From contig NZ_LAVS01000091.1 of the NCBI RefSeq assembly GCF_000986865.1, forward strand, positions 1-64,000: a stretch of 64,000 nt of DNA, given 5' to 3'. Below are positions 1-9,209 of the stretch, piece by piece (within the stretch, counting starts at the first letter, position 1; the number at the start of each line of letters is the position of its first letter). Under the pieces are notes generated by a model, which did no database searches, was not told the origin of the DNA, and saw nothing but the letters and a program-made list of their open reading frames with translations. A program made the translations under genes and the position numbers. The stretch comes from Rheinheimera mesophila. GTDB lineage: Bacteria; Pseudomonadota; Gammaproteobacteria; Enterobacterales; Alteromonadaceae.

Positions 1-572
1 GAGTTCGTATCAACGATAGATACTACTGGGATACCCAGGTTGTTGGCTTCTTTAATTGCAATGTGTTCGTGGTCGGCATCGATCACAAACAGAACATCAG
101 GCAAGCCGCCCATGTCTTTGATACCGCCTAAGCTTTTTTCCAGCTTGTCCATTTCACGGGTACGGTCTAAAGCTTCTTTTTTGGTCAGCTTGTCGAAAGT
201 ACCGTCCTGGCTCTGAGATTCCAGGTCTTTTAAACGCTTGATAGACTGGCGAACAGTTTTCCAGTTCGTCAGCATGCCACCCAACCAGCGGTGGTTTACA
301 TAGTACTGGTCAACTTGCAAAGCAGCTTCTTTGATCGCTTCAGAGGCAGCGCGCTTAGTACCAACAAACAGGATTTTGCCTTTTTTAGCAGCAACAGACT
401 GAATGAAAGCCAGAGCATCGTTCATCATTGGAACAGTTTGTTCCAGGTTGATGATGTGAACACGGTTACGAGCGCCGAAAATGAATGGCTTCATTTTTGG
501 GTTCCAGTAACGTGTTTGGTGACCGAAATGTACGCCCGCCTGGAGCATATCGCGCATAGAAACTTTTGCCAT
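1..572 (-). CDS. rpsB: 30S ribosomal protein S2 (partial, C-terminus beyond window)
   Basis: Ribosomal protein S2 of the small subunit. The ORF reads leftward from ATG at 570-572 and stays open to the window edge, giving the first 190 residues of roughly 240. The start [20 protein letters not shown], the [12 protein letters not shown] segment and the [13 protein letters not shown] segment are typical of bacterial S2. An AAGGAA ribosome-binding site lies about 8 bases upstream. It diverges from map, as in E. coli, where rpsB is followed by tsf (outside this window). It is truncated only by the window edge. Confidence 0.97.
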   Translation of the reverse strand, partial: MAKVSMRDMLQAGVHFGHQTRYWNPKMKPFIFGARNRVHIINLEQTVPMMNDALAFIQSVAAKKGKILFVGTKRAASEAIKEAALQVDQYYVNHRWLGGMLTNWKTVRQSIKRLKDLESQSQDGTFDKLTKKEALDRTREMDKLEKSLGGIKDMGGLPDVLFVIDADHEHIAIKEANNLGIPVVSIVDTN

Positions 573-745
573 TATAAATATTCCTTAGTAATGGGGTTGG
601 GCCTCCATACACCCCATAAAACCGACTGAAACTCAATGAGTTGCAGCACCCCGGCTTATGTGTCGATGTATGTGTGTTGTTTAGTTAATTGCAGTTTTAA
701 TCTGCGTTTTGCGTTTTTGACAGAATCTGATTTGCCAAATCGCGG
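573..745 (-). promoter_or_regulatory. rpsB mRNA leader, candidate S2 autoregulatory region
   Basis: About 170 bases lie between the predicted rpsB transcription start and its ATG. The length is similar to the E. coli rpsB leader, which is the target of S2 feedback repression. The segment has GC-rich blocks able to pair close to the start codon: GGGGTGCTGC near 640 and GGGGT/ACCCC elements at about 593-618. The function is inferred from the homologous system; the sequence shows only a long structured leader. Confidence 0.45.
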
Positions 746-750
746 CGCGC

Positions 751-779
751 TTTATACCATAAGCACCCTTGAAACACAA
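751..779 (-). promoter_or_regulatory. rpsB sigma-70 promoter with GC-rich discriminator
   Basis: On the minus strand there is TTGTGT (774-779), a 17-base spacer and TATAAA (751-756). It is followed at once by GCGCGCC. A GC-rich discriminator just after the -10 box is usual for ppGpp-sensitive ribosomal promoters, so stringent control is likely (inference). The predicted start at about 744 gives the leader length noted for rpsB. Confidence 0.55.
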
Positions 780-824
780 TGAAATGTGTATTTTTACAGC
801 TATTCACAGCAAGAGAGAGATGGC

Positions 825-1616
825 ATGGCCGCGATTATTAAAACAGCAGATCAGATCGAAAAAATGCGTGTGGCAGGCAAACTGGCCGCCGAAGTATTAG
901 AGATGATTGAGCCATACGTCAAAGCCGGTGTCACCACCGAAGAGCTGAACACCATATGCCATAACTATATTGTCAATGTCCAGCAGGCTATCCCTGCCCC
1001 GCTGAATTACCACGGTTTTCCAAAATCGATTTGTACTTCCGTCAATCAGGTGATTTGTCACGGTATTCCTTCACCGGAGAAAAAACTCAAAGACGGCGAC
1101 ATTATTAATATCGACATCACAGTGATTAAAGATGGTTACCACGGCGACACCTCAAAAATGTTTGTGATTGGCAAACCGAGCATCATGGCTGAACGCTTAA
1201 TTCGGGTGACTCAGGAATGTCTGTATAAAGGCATCCGTAAAGTGAAAAACGGCGCCCGTCTAGGCGATATTGGTTTTGTGATCCAGCAACATGCTGAGCA
1301 ACACAGCTACTCCGTCGTACGTGAATACTGCGGTCATGGCATAGGCGAAGTTTTTCATGAAGACCCACAGGTGTTGCATTATGGCCGCCCTGGTACAGGT
1401 GATACCTTAAAAACCGGTATGTGTTTAACGATAGAGCCGATGATCAACGCCGGTGAACGTCATAGTAAATTGTTAAAAGACGGCTGGACGGTTGTGACTA
1501 AAGATCGTAGTTTATCAGCGCAGTTTGAACATACTATTGTCGTCACCGATACAGGCTGCGAAATTTTAACGCTACGCTCTGACGACACGATAGAACGGAT
1601 AGTCACGGCCGACTGA
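825..1616 (+). CDS. map: Methionine aminopeptidase, type I
   Basis: Removes the N-terminal methionine from nascent proteins in the cytosol; a dinuclear-metal peptidase. The ORF is open from a GTG at 786, but ATG 825 gives MAAIIKTADQIEKM. From there the metal ligands and active-site residues fall at exactly the E. coli numbers: H79, D97, D108, H171, E204 and E235. A GAGAGA ribosome-binding site precedes it. The length of 263 aa is normal for the family. It diverges from rpsB and is followed by glnD, as in E. coli. Confidence 0.97.
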   Translation: MAAIIKTADQIEKMRVAGKLAAEVLEMIEPYVKAGVTTEELNTICHNYIVNVQQAIPAPLNYHGFPKSICTSVNQVICHGIPSPEKKLKDGDIINIDITVIKDGYHGDTSKMFVIGKPSIMAERLIRVTQECLYKGIRKVKNGARLGDIGFVIQQHAEQHSYSVVREYCGHGIGEVFHEDPQVLHYGRPGTGDTLKTGMCLTIEPMINAGERHSKLLKDGWTVVTKDRSLSAQFEHTIVVTDTGCEILTLRSDDTIERIVTAD

Positions 1617-1663
1617 GTCGAAACCAGACGGAAGGTGGCCGCTTAAACACTGAGGTAAAGCAA

Positions 1664-4288
1664 ATGAACATGGCGCTGGCGTTTAATAAGTCTTTACCCG
1701 GTTTATGTACTCTGGACAGTTACAAAAAACATTTTGCCGAGTTTAACGACTGGCTAAAACAGGCGTTTGAGCATCAAACCATCGCCAGCCTGGTCAAAGC
1801 CCGTGCCCGTTTTATCGACGAGGTGCTGGTGTCTTTATGGCAGCATTTTGATCTGCATAAACACAAAAAGATCAGTCTGATAGCCGTAGGGGGTTATGGC
1901 CGGGGTGAATTACACCCCTGCTCAGATATCGATTTATTGTTATTAACCGACAGCAAACTCGACGCCCAGCAAAAAGAACAAATCAGCCAGTTTATTACCC
2001 TGCTGTGGGACTTACGATTAGAAGTCGGCCACAGTGTGCGTAGTGTGAAAGAATCTGTCACTTTAGGCAAAGAAGACATCACCATTGCCACCAACCTAAT
2101 GGAAATGCGCCTGCTGACCGGCAGTAAAGAGCTGTTTGACGAGTTACAGGCCCAGGTCTGTAGAGATAACTTTTGGACTTCTCAGGCGTTTTTTCAGGCC
2201 AAACGTGACGAACAGCAGCAGCGTCATGCCCAGTACCACGGTACAGCCTACAACCTGGAACCGAATTTAAAAGCCAATCCCGGTGGTCTGCGGGATATCC
2301 AGACCATAGGCTGGGTGGCGAAAAAGCACTTTAATACCAGAACCATGCGTGAGCTGGTGGCTTATCAGTACCTGACGGAAGATGAATACCAGGAACTGAT
2401 GGAGTGTGAAGCTTATTTATGGCAAATGCGTTTTGCCCTGCATATTGAATCAGGCCGCAACGAAAACCGTATCTTGTTTGACTACCAGCCGGCTGTCGCC
2501 AAACGTTTAGGTTTTGGTGATGATGGTAAAGCCTCTGTTGAACGGATGATGAAACGGTTTTTCCAGACGGTGCAACGGGTCGCTGAGCTCAATGATATGC
2601 TGCTGCAGCATTTTGACGGCAGTATTCTTAATAGCCAAAGCAAACTGAAACAGCAAAAGCTGGATGACTTTTTTGAGCTGACCGGCCATTTAATCCGCGC
2701 GACCGACAATGCAGTGTTTGCCCGGCGTGAAAATATCCTGCGCTTGTTCTGGCATATCGCCAATAACTCCAATATCACAGGCATTCATTCAGATACCATA
2801 CGTTTACTGCGCTTAGTGCGGCGGCGTCTGATGGGGGATTTGCAGGATTATGAAGCCTGCCGCCAGCTATTTATGAGCATTATGCGGCATCCGCGTGGTA
2901 TGGACAGAGCCATTACGCTGATGCACCGCCACGGTATTCTGGCCGCTTATCTGCCAGCCTGGCGCAATATTGTCGGTCAGATGCAGTTTGACTTATTTCA
3001 TGCTTACACAGTGGATGAACACACCCACCGCGTGCTGAAAAATTTATACCGCTACTCACAGGCAGGCTTTGAAAACGAGTTTCCGCTTTGCACTGACATA
3101 GTCAAACGTATGGAAAAACCAGAGATTCTCTATCTGGCCGGTATTTTTCATGACATCGCCAAAGGTCGGGGTGGTGATCACTCAGAGCTGGGCTCTTTGG
3201 ATGCACGTGAATTTGGCAAGCTGCATAAGCTCAGCGACTTTGACAGCAAATTGCTGGCCTGGTTAGTGGAAAGCCATTTGTTAATGTCGGTGACAGCGCA
3301 GCGCCGTGATATTCACGACCCGGCGGTGATTGCTGAATTTGCTGAAAAAGTGCGGGACGAGACCCGGCTTAACTATTTGTATTGTCTGACGCTGGCCGAT
3401 ATTCGTGCTACCAATGACAACTTGTGGAATGACTGGAAAGGCTCGTTATTACGTGAACTGTATTTAGGCACCCAAAAAGCCTTCCGCCGTGGCCTGGAAA
3501 AACCAATGGATTTACGCGATCTCATTCGTGAAAACCAGGCTGAAGCCATGAAGCTGTTGCAAAAACAAGGATTTACCGAACAAGAAGTACTGCAGCTCTG
3601 GAGCCGGATCAAAGCAGACTATTTCGCCCGCTACAACCCGAAACAAATTGTCTGGCACTGTGAGCATATTTTGCGCCACAAAGATCCGCTGGAGCCTTTG
3701 GTGCTGGTGGATAAAACACCATTTCGTGGCAGTACTCAAGTATTTGTTTATACACCGGATCAGGACAACTTATTTGCCCATTTAGTGGCCGCACTGGACA
3801 GCAAAAAAGTCAATATTTTTGATGCCCAGATCATGACTAATAAAGACGGTTATGCGATGGACACCTTTGTGGTGCTGGAACAAAACGGTGAACCCGTTAC
3901 CTCGCCTTCGCGTTTACAAAGCCTGAAACGGGCGCTGGAAACTTACATTAGCGGCAAACCGGATTTATCGAGGGCTAAGCAACGTTTATCCCGCCAGATG
4001 CGGCCCTTTAATATAGCGCCCAAAGTAGTGTTTATTCCGGGGGCTAATAAACACCGCACTATGGTGGAAATCACCGCTTTGGATATGCCGGGTTTATTGG
4101 CTGATATAGGCTCTGTATTCCAGCAATGTGAGATTAGTATTCACGCCGCCAAAATTACCACCATAGGCGAAAAAGCCGAAGACTTTTTTATGATTTCAAC
4201 GAGACAGGATCAGGCGCTGGATGCCGATCAACAAGCACAACTGCGCCGTGTTCTTGTCGAACAATTAACTCATGTGACAGAGGGATAA
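1664..4288 (+). CDS. glnD: Bifunctional [protein-PII] uridylyltransferase / UMP-removing enzyme
   Basis: Senses glutamine and adds or removes UMP on PII proteins (GlnB/GlnK), so controlling nitrogen assimilation. The 874-aa protein has the full family layout. A nucleotidyltransferase motif [17 protein letters not shown] lies near residues 75-92, an HD phosphohydrolase motif ([14 protein letters not shown]) near 495-510, and two ACT domains lie near 690-770 and 800-870. GAGGT lies 8 bases before ATG 1664; ATG 1670 is a possible alternative. It lies between map and dapD, the E. coli order. The downstream gltBD operon is one target pathway of this regulation. Confidence 0.97.
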   Translation: MNMALAFNKSLPGLCTLDSYKKHFAEFNDWLKQAFEHQTIASLVKARARFIDEVLVSLWQHFDLHKHKKISLIAVGGYGRGELHPCSDIDLLLLTDSKLDAQQKEQISQFITLLWDLRLEVGHSVRSVKESVTLGKEDITIATNLMEMRLLTGSKELFDELQAQVCRDNFWTSQAFFQAKRDEQQQRHAQYHGTAYNLEPNLKANPGGLRDIQTIGWVAKKHFNTRTMRELVAYQYLTEDEYQELMECEAYLWQMRFALHIESGRNENRILFDYQPAVAKRLGFGDDGKASVERMMKRFFQTVQRVAELNDMLLQHFDGSILNSQSKLKQQKLDDFFELTGHLIRATDNAVFARRENILRLFWHIANNSNITGIHSDTIRLLRLVRRRLMGDLQDYEACRQLFMSIMRHPRGMDRAITLMHRHGILAAYLPAWRNIVGQMQFDLFHAYTVDEHTHRVLKNLYRYSQAGFENEFPLCTDIVKRMEKPEILYLAGIFHDIAKGRGGDHSELGSLDAREFGKLHKLSDFDSKLLAWLVESHLLMSVTAQRRDIHDPAVIAEFAEKVRDETRLNYLYCLTLADIRATNDNLWNDWKGSLLRELYLGTQKAFRRGLEKPMDLRDLIRENQAEAMKLLQKQGFTEQEVLQLWSRIKADYFARYNPKQIVWHCEHILRHKDPLEPLVLVDKTPFRGSTQVFVYTPDQDNLFAHLVAALDSKKVNIFDAQIMTNKDGYAMDTFVVLEQNGEPVTSPSRLQSLKRALETYISGKPDLSRAKQRLSRQMRPFNIAPKVVFIPGANKHRTMVEITALDMPGLLADIGSVFQQCEISIHAAKITTIGEKAEDFFMISTRQDQALDADQQAQLRRVLVEQLTHVTEG

Positions 4289-4292
4289 AGTT

Positions 4293-5117
4293 TTGTCAGA
4301 TTTAAAAACCGTTATCGAAGCCGCGTTTGAACAACGTGCATCCATTACTCCATCTACGGTAACTGCTGAAGTTAAAGCTGCAGTGACTGCAGCTATTGAA
4401 CTTTTGGACAGCGGCAAAGCCCGGGTTGCGGAAAAAATCGCAGGCGAATGGGTCACTCACCAATGGCTGAAAAAAGCGGTGTTATTGTCGTTTCGGATCA
4501 ATGACAATCAGGTGATGGATGGCGCTGAAAACCGCTTTTTCGATAAAGTACCAATGAAATTTGCCGACTACACGCATGAACGTTTTGTTGCCGAAGGCGT
4601 GCGTGTGGTGCCTCCTGCCGCAGTGCGTAAAGGCAGTTTTATCGATAAAAACGTGGTGCTGATGCCCTCCTACGTCAATATCGGCGCCCATGTTGGTGAA
4701 GGCACTATGGTGGATACCTGGGCCACTGTGGGCTCCTGTGCTCAGATTGGTAAAAACGTGCATTTATCTGGTGGTGTAGGCATTGGTGGTGTATTAGAGC
4801 CACTGCAGGCCAACCCAACCATTATTGAAGACAACTGCTTTATCGGTGCCCGCTCTGAAGTCGTGGAAGGTGTAATCATCGAAGAAGGCGCAGTGCTTTC
4901 TATGGGTGTGTATATCAGCCAGTCGACCCGTATTTACGATCGTGAAACCGGTGAAATTACTTATGGCCGTGTACCGGCAGGAGCTGTCGTAGTGCCAGGT
5001 TCAATCCCATCGAAAGATGGGACTCATAGCCTGTACGCCGCTATTATCGTCAAAAAGGTGGATGCTCAGACCCGCGCGAAAGTAGGGATTAACGCTCTGC
5101 TGCGTAGCATCGACTAA
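4293..5117 (+). CDS. dapD: 2,3,4,5-tetrahydropyridine-2,6-dicarboxylate N-succinyltransferase
   Basis: Succinyl-CoA-dependent step of lysine and meso-diaminopimelate synthesis. The 274-aa protein has the usual N-terminal helical domain followed by a left-handed beta-helix rich in hexapeptide repeats (about residues 105-235, e.g. [19 protein letters not shown]). The start is TTG at 4293, with AGAGGGA 8-14 bases upstream and only four bases after the glnD stop. No in-frame ATG is near and [15 protein letters not shown] matches the family N-terminus. The rare start and tight spacing suggest translational coupling to glnD. A palindromic repeat begins inside its stop codon. Confidence 0.97.
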   Translation: MSDLKTVIEAAFEQRASITPSTVTAEVKAAVTAAIELLDSGKARVAEKIAGEWVTHQWLKKAVLLSFRINDNQVMDGAENRFFDKVPMKFADYTHERFVAEGVRVVPPAAVRKGSFIDKNVVLMPSYVNIGAHVGEGTMVDTWATVGSCAQIGKNVHLSGGVGIGGVLEPLQANPTIIEDNCFIGARSEVVEGVIIEEGAVLSMGVYISQSTRIYDRETGEITYGRVPAGAVVVPGSIPSKDGTHSLYAAIIVKKVDAQTRAKVGINALLRSID

Positions 5118-5240
5118 ATCCGTCGTACTTGAAGCTGCAGCTTTGTTGACTTCACGTTCTCGCCCCAGTCGCATAGTACGCTATGCTCCTGGGGTCTCGA
5201 TCGCTTGTCGCCTCGTTGCAACTCCAATTACTTAGGATTT
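5116..5240. repeat. Interspersed ~125-bp imperfect palindromic repeat, copy 1
   Basis: The element runs from AAATCC (5116-5121, overlapping the dapD stop) to GGATTT (5235-5240). Its outer 26 bases are imperfect inverted repeats (ACTTGAAGCTGCAGC against GTTGCAACTCCAATTA). The centre holds CCCCAGTCGCATA and TATGCTCCTGGGG, which also pair. The same elements recur at 23876 and, more diverged, at 31944. It probably folds into a long hairpin in dapD mRNA. Similar intergenic repeats are known from Shewanella and relatives (recollection). Confidence 0.8.
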
Positions 5241-5266
5241 ACATAGCCCGACACCAAATGAACTGA

Positions 5267-5707
5267 TTAAAACTGCTGTTCTATCCACGGCAAGGCTAAA
5301 TCTTCCGGCTGCAGGGTTTCGCCTGCATCTATCTCTAAAGTCGGTGCCATGGCTGTGCCTTGTAATTCCGCCAATAATTCTGCGAACTGTTTACCGGCAC
5401 CACAAAAGGTATCGCCATAACCGCTGTCGCCAAGCGAAATCACGGCGTATTTTTTGCCTGTTAACAGCGGGAATCTGTCTTTGACATCAATAAAAAATGG
5501 CAACAAATTATCCGGAATATCGCCCTGACCTGTCGTGGAGGTGATTACCAGCCAGATGTCCGGCGCAAAAGCTAATACGTCGTTCAATTTAGGCTCCAGA
5601 TTAAGCTGAGTCAGATAACCTTTGCGCTGTAAAATTTTCTCTGCTTCTTCGGCAACAAACTGCGCGCCGCCATAGACAGTGCCAACCAGAATAGATACTT
5701 TTTTCAT
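5267..5707 (-). CDS. yqcA: YqcA-type short-chain flavodoxin
   Basis: A 146-aa flavodoxin-like FMN protein, presumably an electron carrier. The phosphate-binding loop resembles the flavodoxin T/S-x-T-G-x-T site in altered form (VGTVYGGAQ, residues 8-16). STTGQGDIPDN (near 57-67) and LGDSGYGDTFCGAG (near 92-105) bind the flavin in this family. CAGGAG precedes the ATG. It is the last gene of a leftward yqcC-truC-yqcA cluster, the order seen in E. coli, which favours YqcA over MioC. The partner protein is not known from sequence. Confidence 0.85.
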   Translation of the reverse strand: MKKVSILVGTVYGGAQFVAEEAEKILQRKGYLTQLNLEPKLNDVLAFAPDIWLVITSTTGQGDIPDNLLPFFIDVKDRFPLLTGKKYAVISLGDSGYGDTFCGAGKQFAELLAELQGTAMAPTLEIDAGETLQPEDLALPWIEQQF

Positions 5708-5733
5708 ACAACTCCTGCGTTAAAACTATCGCT

Positions 5734-6558
5734 TTATAAAGAAGGCAGGCCTGCTAAGTCTGAGCGCTGGAAAAAATTACTGTACCAGCGCTCTTCTGTA
5801 GGCCAATTGAATGCTTTAAATAATTCTTTTACTTCACCCATCGGTGCTTCGATCACTACACTGGCACCAGTGACCGGGTGCGTAAACTCCAGTCGTTTGG
5901 CGATTAACAATAACCTGTGGCTGTTAAAATGCTCAGCAAACAAGCGGTTATGCTTCCCCTCGCCATGCGTCGTATCGCCCACTATAGGGTGGCGTAAATG
6001 CGATAAATGCCGGCGCAACTGGTGCTTGCGCCCTGTTAAAGGTTGCAAAGCCACCAACGAATAACGGGCCACCGGATATTTGCCTATAGCTATAGGCAAT
6101 TCAACCTGGGCTAAAGGCCATAGGGCTGTTATCGCTTCCTGCTTGTCTTTGTCCTGACTTGCCTGTTTGTCAGCAATTTTATCCAGTTGCTCTTTCAGCG
6201 GATAATCCAAAATACCGGAGTGTTTAACAAAACCACGACACACCGCCAGATAAAATTTACGCCAGTGTTGCTCTGTTAACTGTTCAGTCAGCAGACGGGC
6301 AACATCAGCGGATAAAGCAAATAACAACACACCAGAGGTTGGCCTGTCGAGCCGATGCACCGGAAACACATGCTGGCCAATCTGATTACGCAGGGTTTGC
6401 ATCACAAACACAGTTTCGTGCCGGTCTAAAAAAGAGCGATGCACCAACATACCAGCAGGTTTATCTATAGCCACCAGAAACTCGTCCTGATACAAAATCT
6501 GCAGCACCGGCACCTCAGTTAATTCAGGCGCGTTCAACACTTTGCTCACGTCGACCAC
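5734..6558 (-). CDS. truC: tRNA pseudouridine(65) synthase TruC
   Basis: Makes pseudouridine at position 65 of certain tRNAs; a member of the RluA-type synthase family. The catalytic motif HRLDRPTSGVLLF lies near residues 88-100, with its Asp as nucleophile. LVAIDKPAGMLVHRS lies near 28-42 and the C-terminal GRKHQLRRHLSHL motif near 195. At 274 aa it is slightly longer than E. coli TruC. The ATG at 6558 lies inside yqcC (35-base overlap), and a GTG about 15 codons in would give the shorter E. coli-like N-terminus. Co-transcription with yqcC and yqcA is likely. Confidence 0.93.
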   Translation of the reverse strand: MVDVSKVLNAPELTEVPVLQILYQDEFLVAIDKPAGMLVHRSFLDRHETVFVMQTLRNQIGQHVFPVHRLDRPTSGVLLFALSADVARLLTEQLTEQHWRKFYLAVCRGFVKHSGILDYPLKEQLDKIADKQASQDKDKQEAITALWPLAQVELPIAIGKYPVARYSLVALQPLTGRKHQLRRHLSHLRHPIVGDTTHGEGKHNRLFAEHFNSHRLLLIAKRLEFTHPVTGASVVIEAPMGEVKELFKAFNWPTEERWYSNFFQRSDLAGLPSL

Positions 6559-6865
6559 TTAATAACTCATCCAAATCCGCAATACGATTAATCAGCAACA
6601 ACGTCTGACTTCCTAAATGCTTAAAAGCCTCTTCCGCTATCGGGCACACGGCGATTTGCTGAGGCAATGGCAAGCGCCCTTCCACTAAAGCCCGCATTCT
6701 TGGCAAAAATACAAACTGTAGCCAGTGCTCCAGTGGCATAGTGTCATAAAAAAAAGGCGCTGTGCTTTGCATCGCCGCTTCACTTGGTGCAATCACAGCC
6801 CAGAGGTTTGCCATTTTTAATTCGCGCTCAATCTGATCCAGTAAATCTGCGACCTGTAGATACAT
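6524..6865 (-). CDS. yqcC: YqcC family protein (DUF446)
   Basis: A 113-aa conserved cytosolic protein of the YqcC/DUF446 family; the molecular role is unknown. It is all-helical in appearance, with the typical PFFYDTMPLEHWLQFVFLPR segment (residues 37-56) and a C-terminal LDELL. It overlaps truC by 35 bases and is the first gene of the leftward cluster, as in E. coli. The fixed linkage to truC hints at a shared function, but nothing in the sequence shows what it is. Confidence 0.88.
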   Translation of the reverse strand: MYLQVADLLDQIERELKMANLWAVIAPSEAAMQSTAPFFYDTMPLEHWLQFVFLPRMRALVEGRLPLPQQIAVCPIAEEAFKHLGSQTLLLINRIADLDELLSGRREQSVERA

Positions 6866-6979
6866 GCTTATTCGGTTCCTGCTCTGCCTTGGCTAGATTT
6901 TATCACAGCAGGAGCCAGGGCTGCCTTGCAAAAACAGCACTGCATCGCCATTATGCGTATTCAAAACAAAGGAGAAGTC

Positions 6980-7276
6980 ATGGATTTTGTCTGGTTATTA
7001 CTGTTAGGTATGGCATTTGTTTATGCGTTTTTATTGCAGCGTAAGCAGGATGAAACCGCGATTAAGCTGGCCAAACATTTATGTAAACAGCAGCAATTGC
7101 AGTTTCTGGAATGCGCCAGAGGCAAGCATCAGTTTTCGAAACTGGACAACAGATGGCGCTGGTTTACCAGCTATCAGGTCGATTTTAGTGGTGATGGTGA
7201 AAGCCGTTATCAGGCCGAACTGCGTTTATCCGGCTTGCGTTATTTAAGCTTTCAGTTACCGCCTTATCGGATTTAA
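6980..7276 (+). CDS. DUF3301 small membrane-anchored protein
   Basis: A 98-aa protein with one N-terminal hydrophobic segment (MDFVWLLLLGMAFVYAFLL, residues 1-19) and a charged cytosolic-looking domain ending RYLSFQLPPYRI. It matches the DUF3301 pattern of gammaproteobacteria; function unknown. The start is ATG 6980 because AAAGGAG precedes it; a longer frame from 6926 lacks a site and has no membrane start. It runs opposite to yqcC and its stop overlaps the stop of the convergent Mpo1-like gene. Confidence 0.75.
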   Translation: MDFVWLLLLGMAFVYAFLLQRKQDETAIKLAKHLCKQQQLQFLECARGKHQFSKLDNRWRWFTSYQVDFSGDGESRYQAELRLSGLRYLSFQLPPYRI

Positions 7277-7593
7277 GGTAGTTTTTGTAGTTTCCGCTCC
7301 AACTGCCCGGTCAGAAAATCTTTATACATCACCCAATCTGCCGCCAGACTATAAAACGGATATTTAAAGGTGGCAGGTTTGTTATGTTCAAATTTAAAGT
7401 GCCCTACCCAGGCAAAACCATAACCTGCCACTAGCATCAGCCACCAATAGCCCCATAAACCTGTTACCGCCAGCGTGGCCAGAATCGCCAGCACTAAAGT
7501 CGATCCTATGTAATGCAGGCGGCGGCAAACGGGGTCTTTATGTTCTGATAAATAATAAGGATAAAACTCGGAAAAACTACGAAAACCGGACAT
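7273..7593 (-). CDS. Mpo1-like (DUF962) membrane protein
   Basis: A 106-aa protein with two hydrophobic helices (about residues 30-65). It has the DUF962/Mpo1 signature residues: a His in SEHKDPVCRRLHYIG (16-30) and HFKFEHNKPATF (about 68-79). Yeast Mpo1 is an iron-dependent dioxygenase acting on 2-hydroxy fatty acids. The conserved histidines fit such chemistry, but the bacterial substrate is unknown. The ATG lies six bases after the GNAT stop, so the two are probably one operon. Its stop TAA overlaps that of the convergent DUF3301 gene. Confidence 0.8.
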   Translation of the reverse strand: MSGFRSFSEFYPYYLSEHKDPVCRRLHYIGSTLVLAILATLAVTGLWGYWWLMLVAGYGFAWVGHFKFEHNKPATFKYPFYSLAADWVMYKDFLTGQLERKLQKLP

Positions 7594-7599
7594 CTATGT

Positions 7600-8259
7600 T
7601 TACTCCACCAGGGTTAACGGACTGCTTTGTCTTGCTCGGAACATTAACGTACCTTTGACCTTGCTAAAATTCAACTCTGTGACCTGCTGATAATGATCGG
7701 CACTAAAAAAAGCTTTGTTTTTTTCCAGCGTGACAAAAACCCCTATGCCCAAAGAAGACGGATTTTGCTCTACAATCGAATCGACAGCATGCATTAAATA
7801 ATGTCCTAAGCCCAGATGTTGGTACTGTGGCGCAACAGCGATAAAAGCTAGCATATGATAATGCTGTACCGGCATGGCGGCATGAATACGTTGCTCTTTT
7901 TCCAATAATTGTTTGGTAGAGACATAACCTGCAGTCAGCAGCATTTTCAGGCGCCAATGCCAGAATCTGTCCCCACTCAGCTTAGACCCAGGTTCTGTAA
8001 CACAAGCCACTCCCAGCAGTTGCTGCTCAATAAAAATACCTATTACAGGCTGCTCTTCCTGCCAGAACACATTCAGTTCTTCTCGTATTGCCGCTCTTAA
8101 CCGTTGTTCATAATCTGCTTTATCGGCCTGAAAAATATCCATAAATACCGGATCATCATGATAAGACTGGTATAACAAGGATGCAGCCAATCTCAGTTCA
8201 TCAGGAGTTAATAACTGTGCTTTAAGCTGATTCAAATCAAGAGCGGGCTGATTCGGCAT
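7600..8259 (-). CDS. GNAT family N-acetyltransferase
   Basis: A 219-aa GNAT-fold acetyltransferase. The acetyl-CoA binding region is visible as FIAVAPQYQHLGLGHYLMHAV (about residues 141-161, Q-x-x-G-x-G type). The beta-strand before it contains HMLAFIAV. The N-terminal half is typical of GNATs acting on small molecules, but the substrate cannot be read from the sequence. AGGAAC precedes the ATG. It is the first gene of a likely two-gene unit with the Mpo1-like protein. Confidence 0.8.
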   Translation of the reverse strand: MPNQPALDLNQLKAQLLTPDELRLAASLLYQSYHDDPVFMDIFQADKADYEQRLRAAIREELNVFWQEEQPVIGIFIEQQLLGVACVTEPGSKLSGDRFWHWRLKMLLTAGYVSTKQLLEKEQRIHAAMPVQHYHMLAFIAVAPQYQHLGLGHYLMHAVDSIVEQNPSSLGIGVFVTLEKNKAFFSADHYQQVTELNFSKVKGTLMFRARQSSPLTLVE

Positions 8260-8385
8260 GGTAAGTTCCTGTTCTGTCTTGTAGTTTGAGTATCAACATA
8301 GCAGCAGGGCAGCAGATTGCCAATGCAGCAGGGCGGTAGGGCGACTACACTTTAATCAAACTTGCAATGATCAGAGGAGCTTAAA

Positions 8386-8613
8386 ATGGATAGGACCACA
8401 CATGATATGGCCACTCTATTTGCCCAGTTGGGCTTGGATAATAGCCCTTCGGCTATTAAGGCCTTCGTTGCCAGCCACAAAATTCCGGCAGATTTGTCAT
8501 TAGCTCAGGCCTCATTCTGGACCGATGCTCAGGCCAGCTTTTTGACCGAAAATTTAAAACAGGATGCCGACTGGAGCGAAGTGATTGATCAGTTAAATCT
8601 GATGTTGAGATAA
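8386..8613 (+). CDS. DUF2789 family protein
   Basis: A 75-aa acidic helical protein of the DUF2789 family, beginning MDRTTHDMATLFAQLGLDN and containing the family's ALAQASFWTDAQ-like centre (here LAQASFWTDAQASFL). Function unknown. GAGGAG lies 8-13 bases before the ATG. It stands alone, ending at a strong hairpin shared with the convergent lipoprotein gene. Confidence 0.8.
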   Translation: MDRTTHDMATLFAQLGLDNSPSAIKAFVASHKIPADLSLAQASFWTDAQASFLTENLKQDADWSEVIDQLNLMLR

Positions 8614-8627
8614 ACGGCAACCATAAA

Positions 8628-8656
8628 GGGAAGCACCACCAGAGGCGGTGCTTCCC
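8628..8656. terminator. Bidirectional hairpin between convergent genes
   Basis: Perfect 10-bp stem GGGAAGCACC (8628-8637) / GGTGCTTCCC (8647-8656) with a 9-base loop. The T-run is weak on both strands (TTTATGG on the minus side). It lies between the ends of the DUF2789 and DUF3192 genes and probably stops both transcripts. Confidence 0.75.
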
Positions 8657-8670
8657 TGGTCCGGGGATTG

Positions 8671-9039
8671 TTACAGTTGGCGATAGGCTTTGTCGCCCCA
8701 GCCTGTTAAGACGCCATTTTTAAAAACCAGTGGGGTGCATTCATCTTTGCTGGTTTCGCCGTCACTGTGTTCATGATGAGTACGGTAGAACAGCACTACA
8801 GTTTCATTGCCTTCGTCTCGGAACGATTCACTGAAATCCGGAGTACCCAGTTGACCACGCACCGAGGCTAATTCGTCGCCAAGATTTAACTGACTGATCA
8901 CCTGATTGTTTAGTTTTTGCGTTTTTTTCCATGACGAATTGTTGCTGCTGTCATGCTCGTCATTGTCACCTATCGCCACCACACAACCAGATAACGCCAT
9001 CATCGCAGCCGCTACTGTTAATACCTTTACATAATTCAT
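8671..9039 (-). CDS. DUF3192 lipoprotein
   Basis: A 122-aa predicted lipoprotein. Residues 1-19 (MNYVKVLTVAAAMMALSGC) form a signal with lipobox LSGC and acylation at C19. The mature part has the DUF3192 core: LGDELASVRGQLGTPDFSE, then FYRTHHEHSDGETSKDECTP and a final GWGDKAY. The architecture recalls SmpA/BamE-like small folds, but no role is known. ATG 9039 is chosen over a longer frame because it starts the signal peptide. A paralogue sits at 20579, next to xni. Confidence 0.82.
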   Translation of the reverse strand: MNYVKVLTVAAAMMALSGCVVAIGDNDEHDSSNNSSWKKTQKLNNQVISQLNLGDELASVRGQLGTPDFSESFRDEGNETVVLFYRTHHEHSDGETSKDECTPLVFKNGVLTGWGDKAYRQL

Positions 9040-9209
9040 TGTTGTTCCTTTCATTTTTAACTTATTCGTTTTAACTGGTTGACTATCAAAAGCAAAACGC
9101 AAGCCAACTTTTAAAACCTATAAATAACAATAACTTATAAAATCACACTAGTGACACCAATCACATAAATGGTAAATTTCGCTAAATTTTAGTGAAACTT
9201 GAGAATCCC

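Noticed and set aside
291-629. 112-codon rightward frame near the start of the window
   Set aside because: It is antisense to rpsB, lacks a ribosome-binding site and has no family likeness, while rpsB on the other strand is certain.
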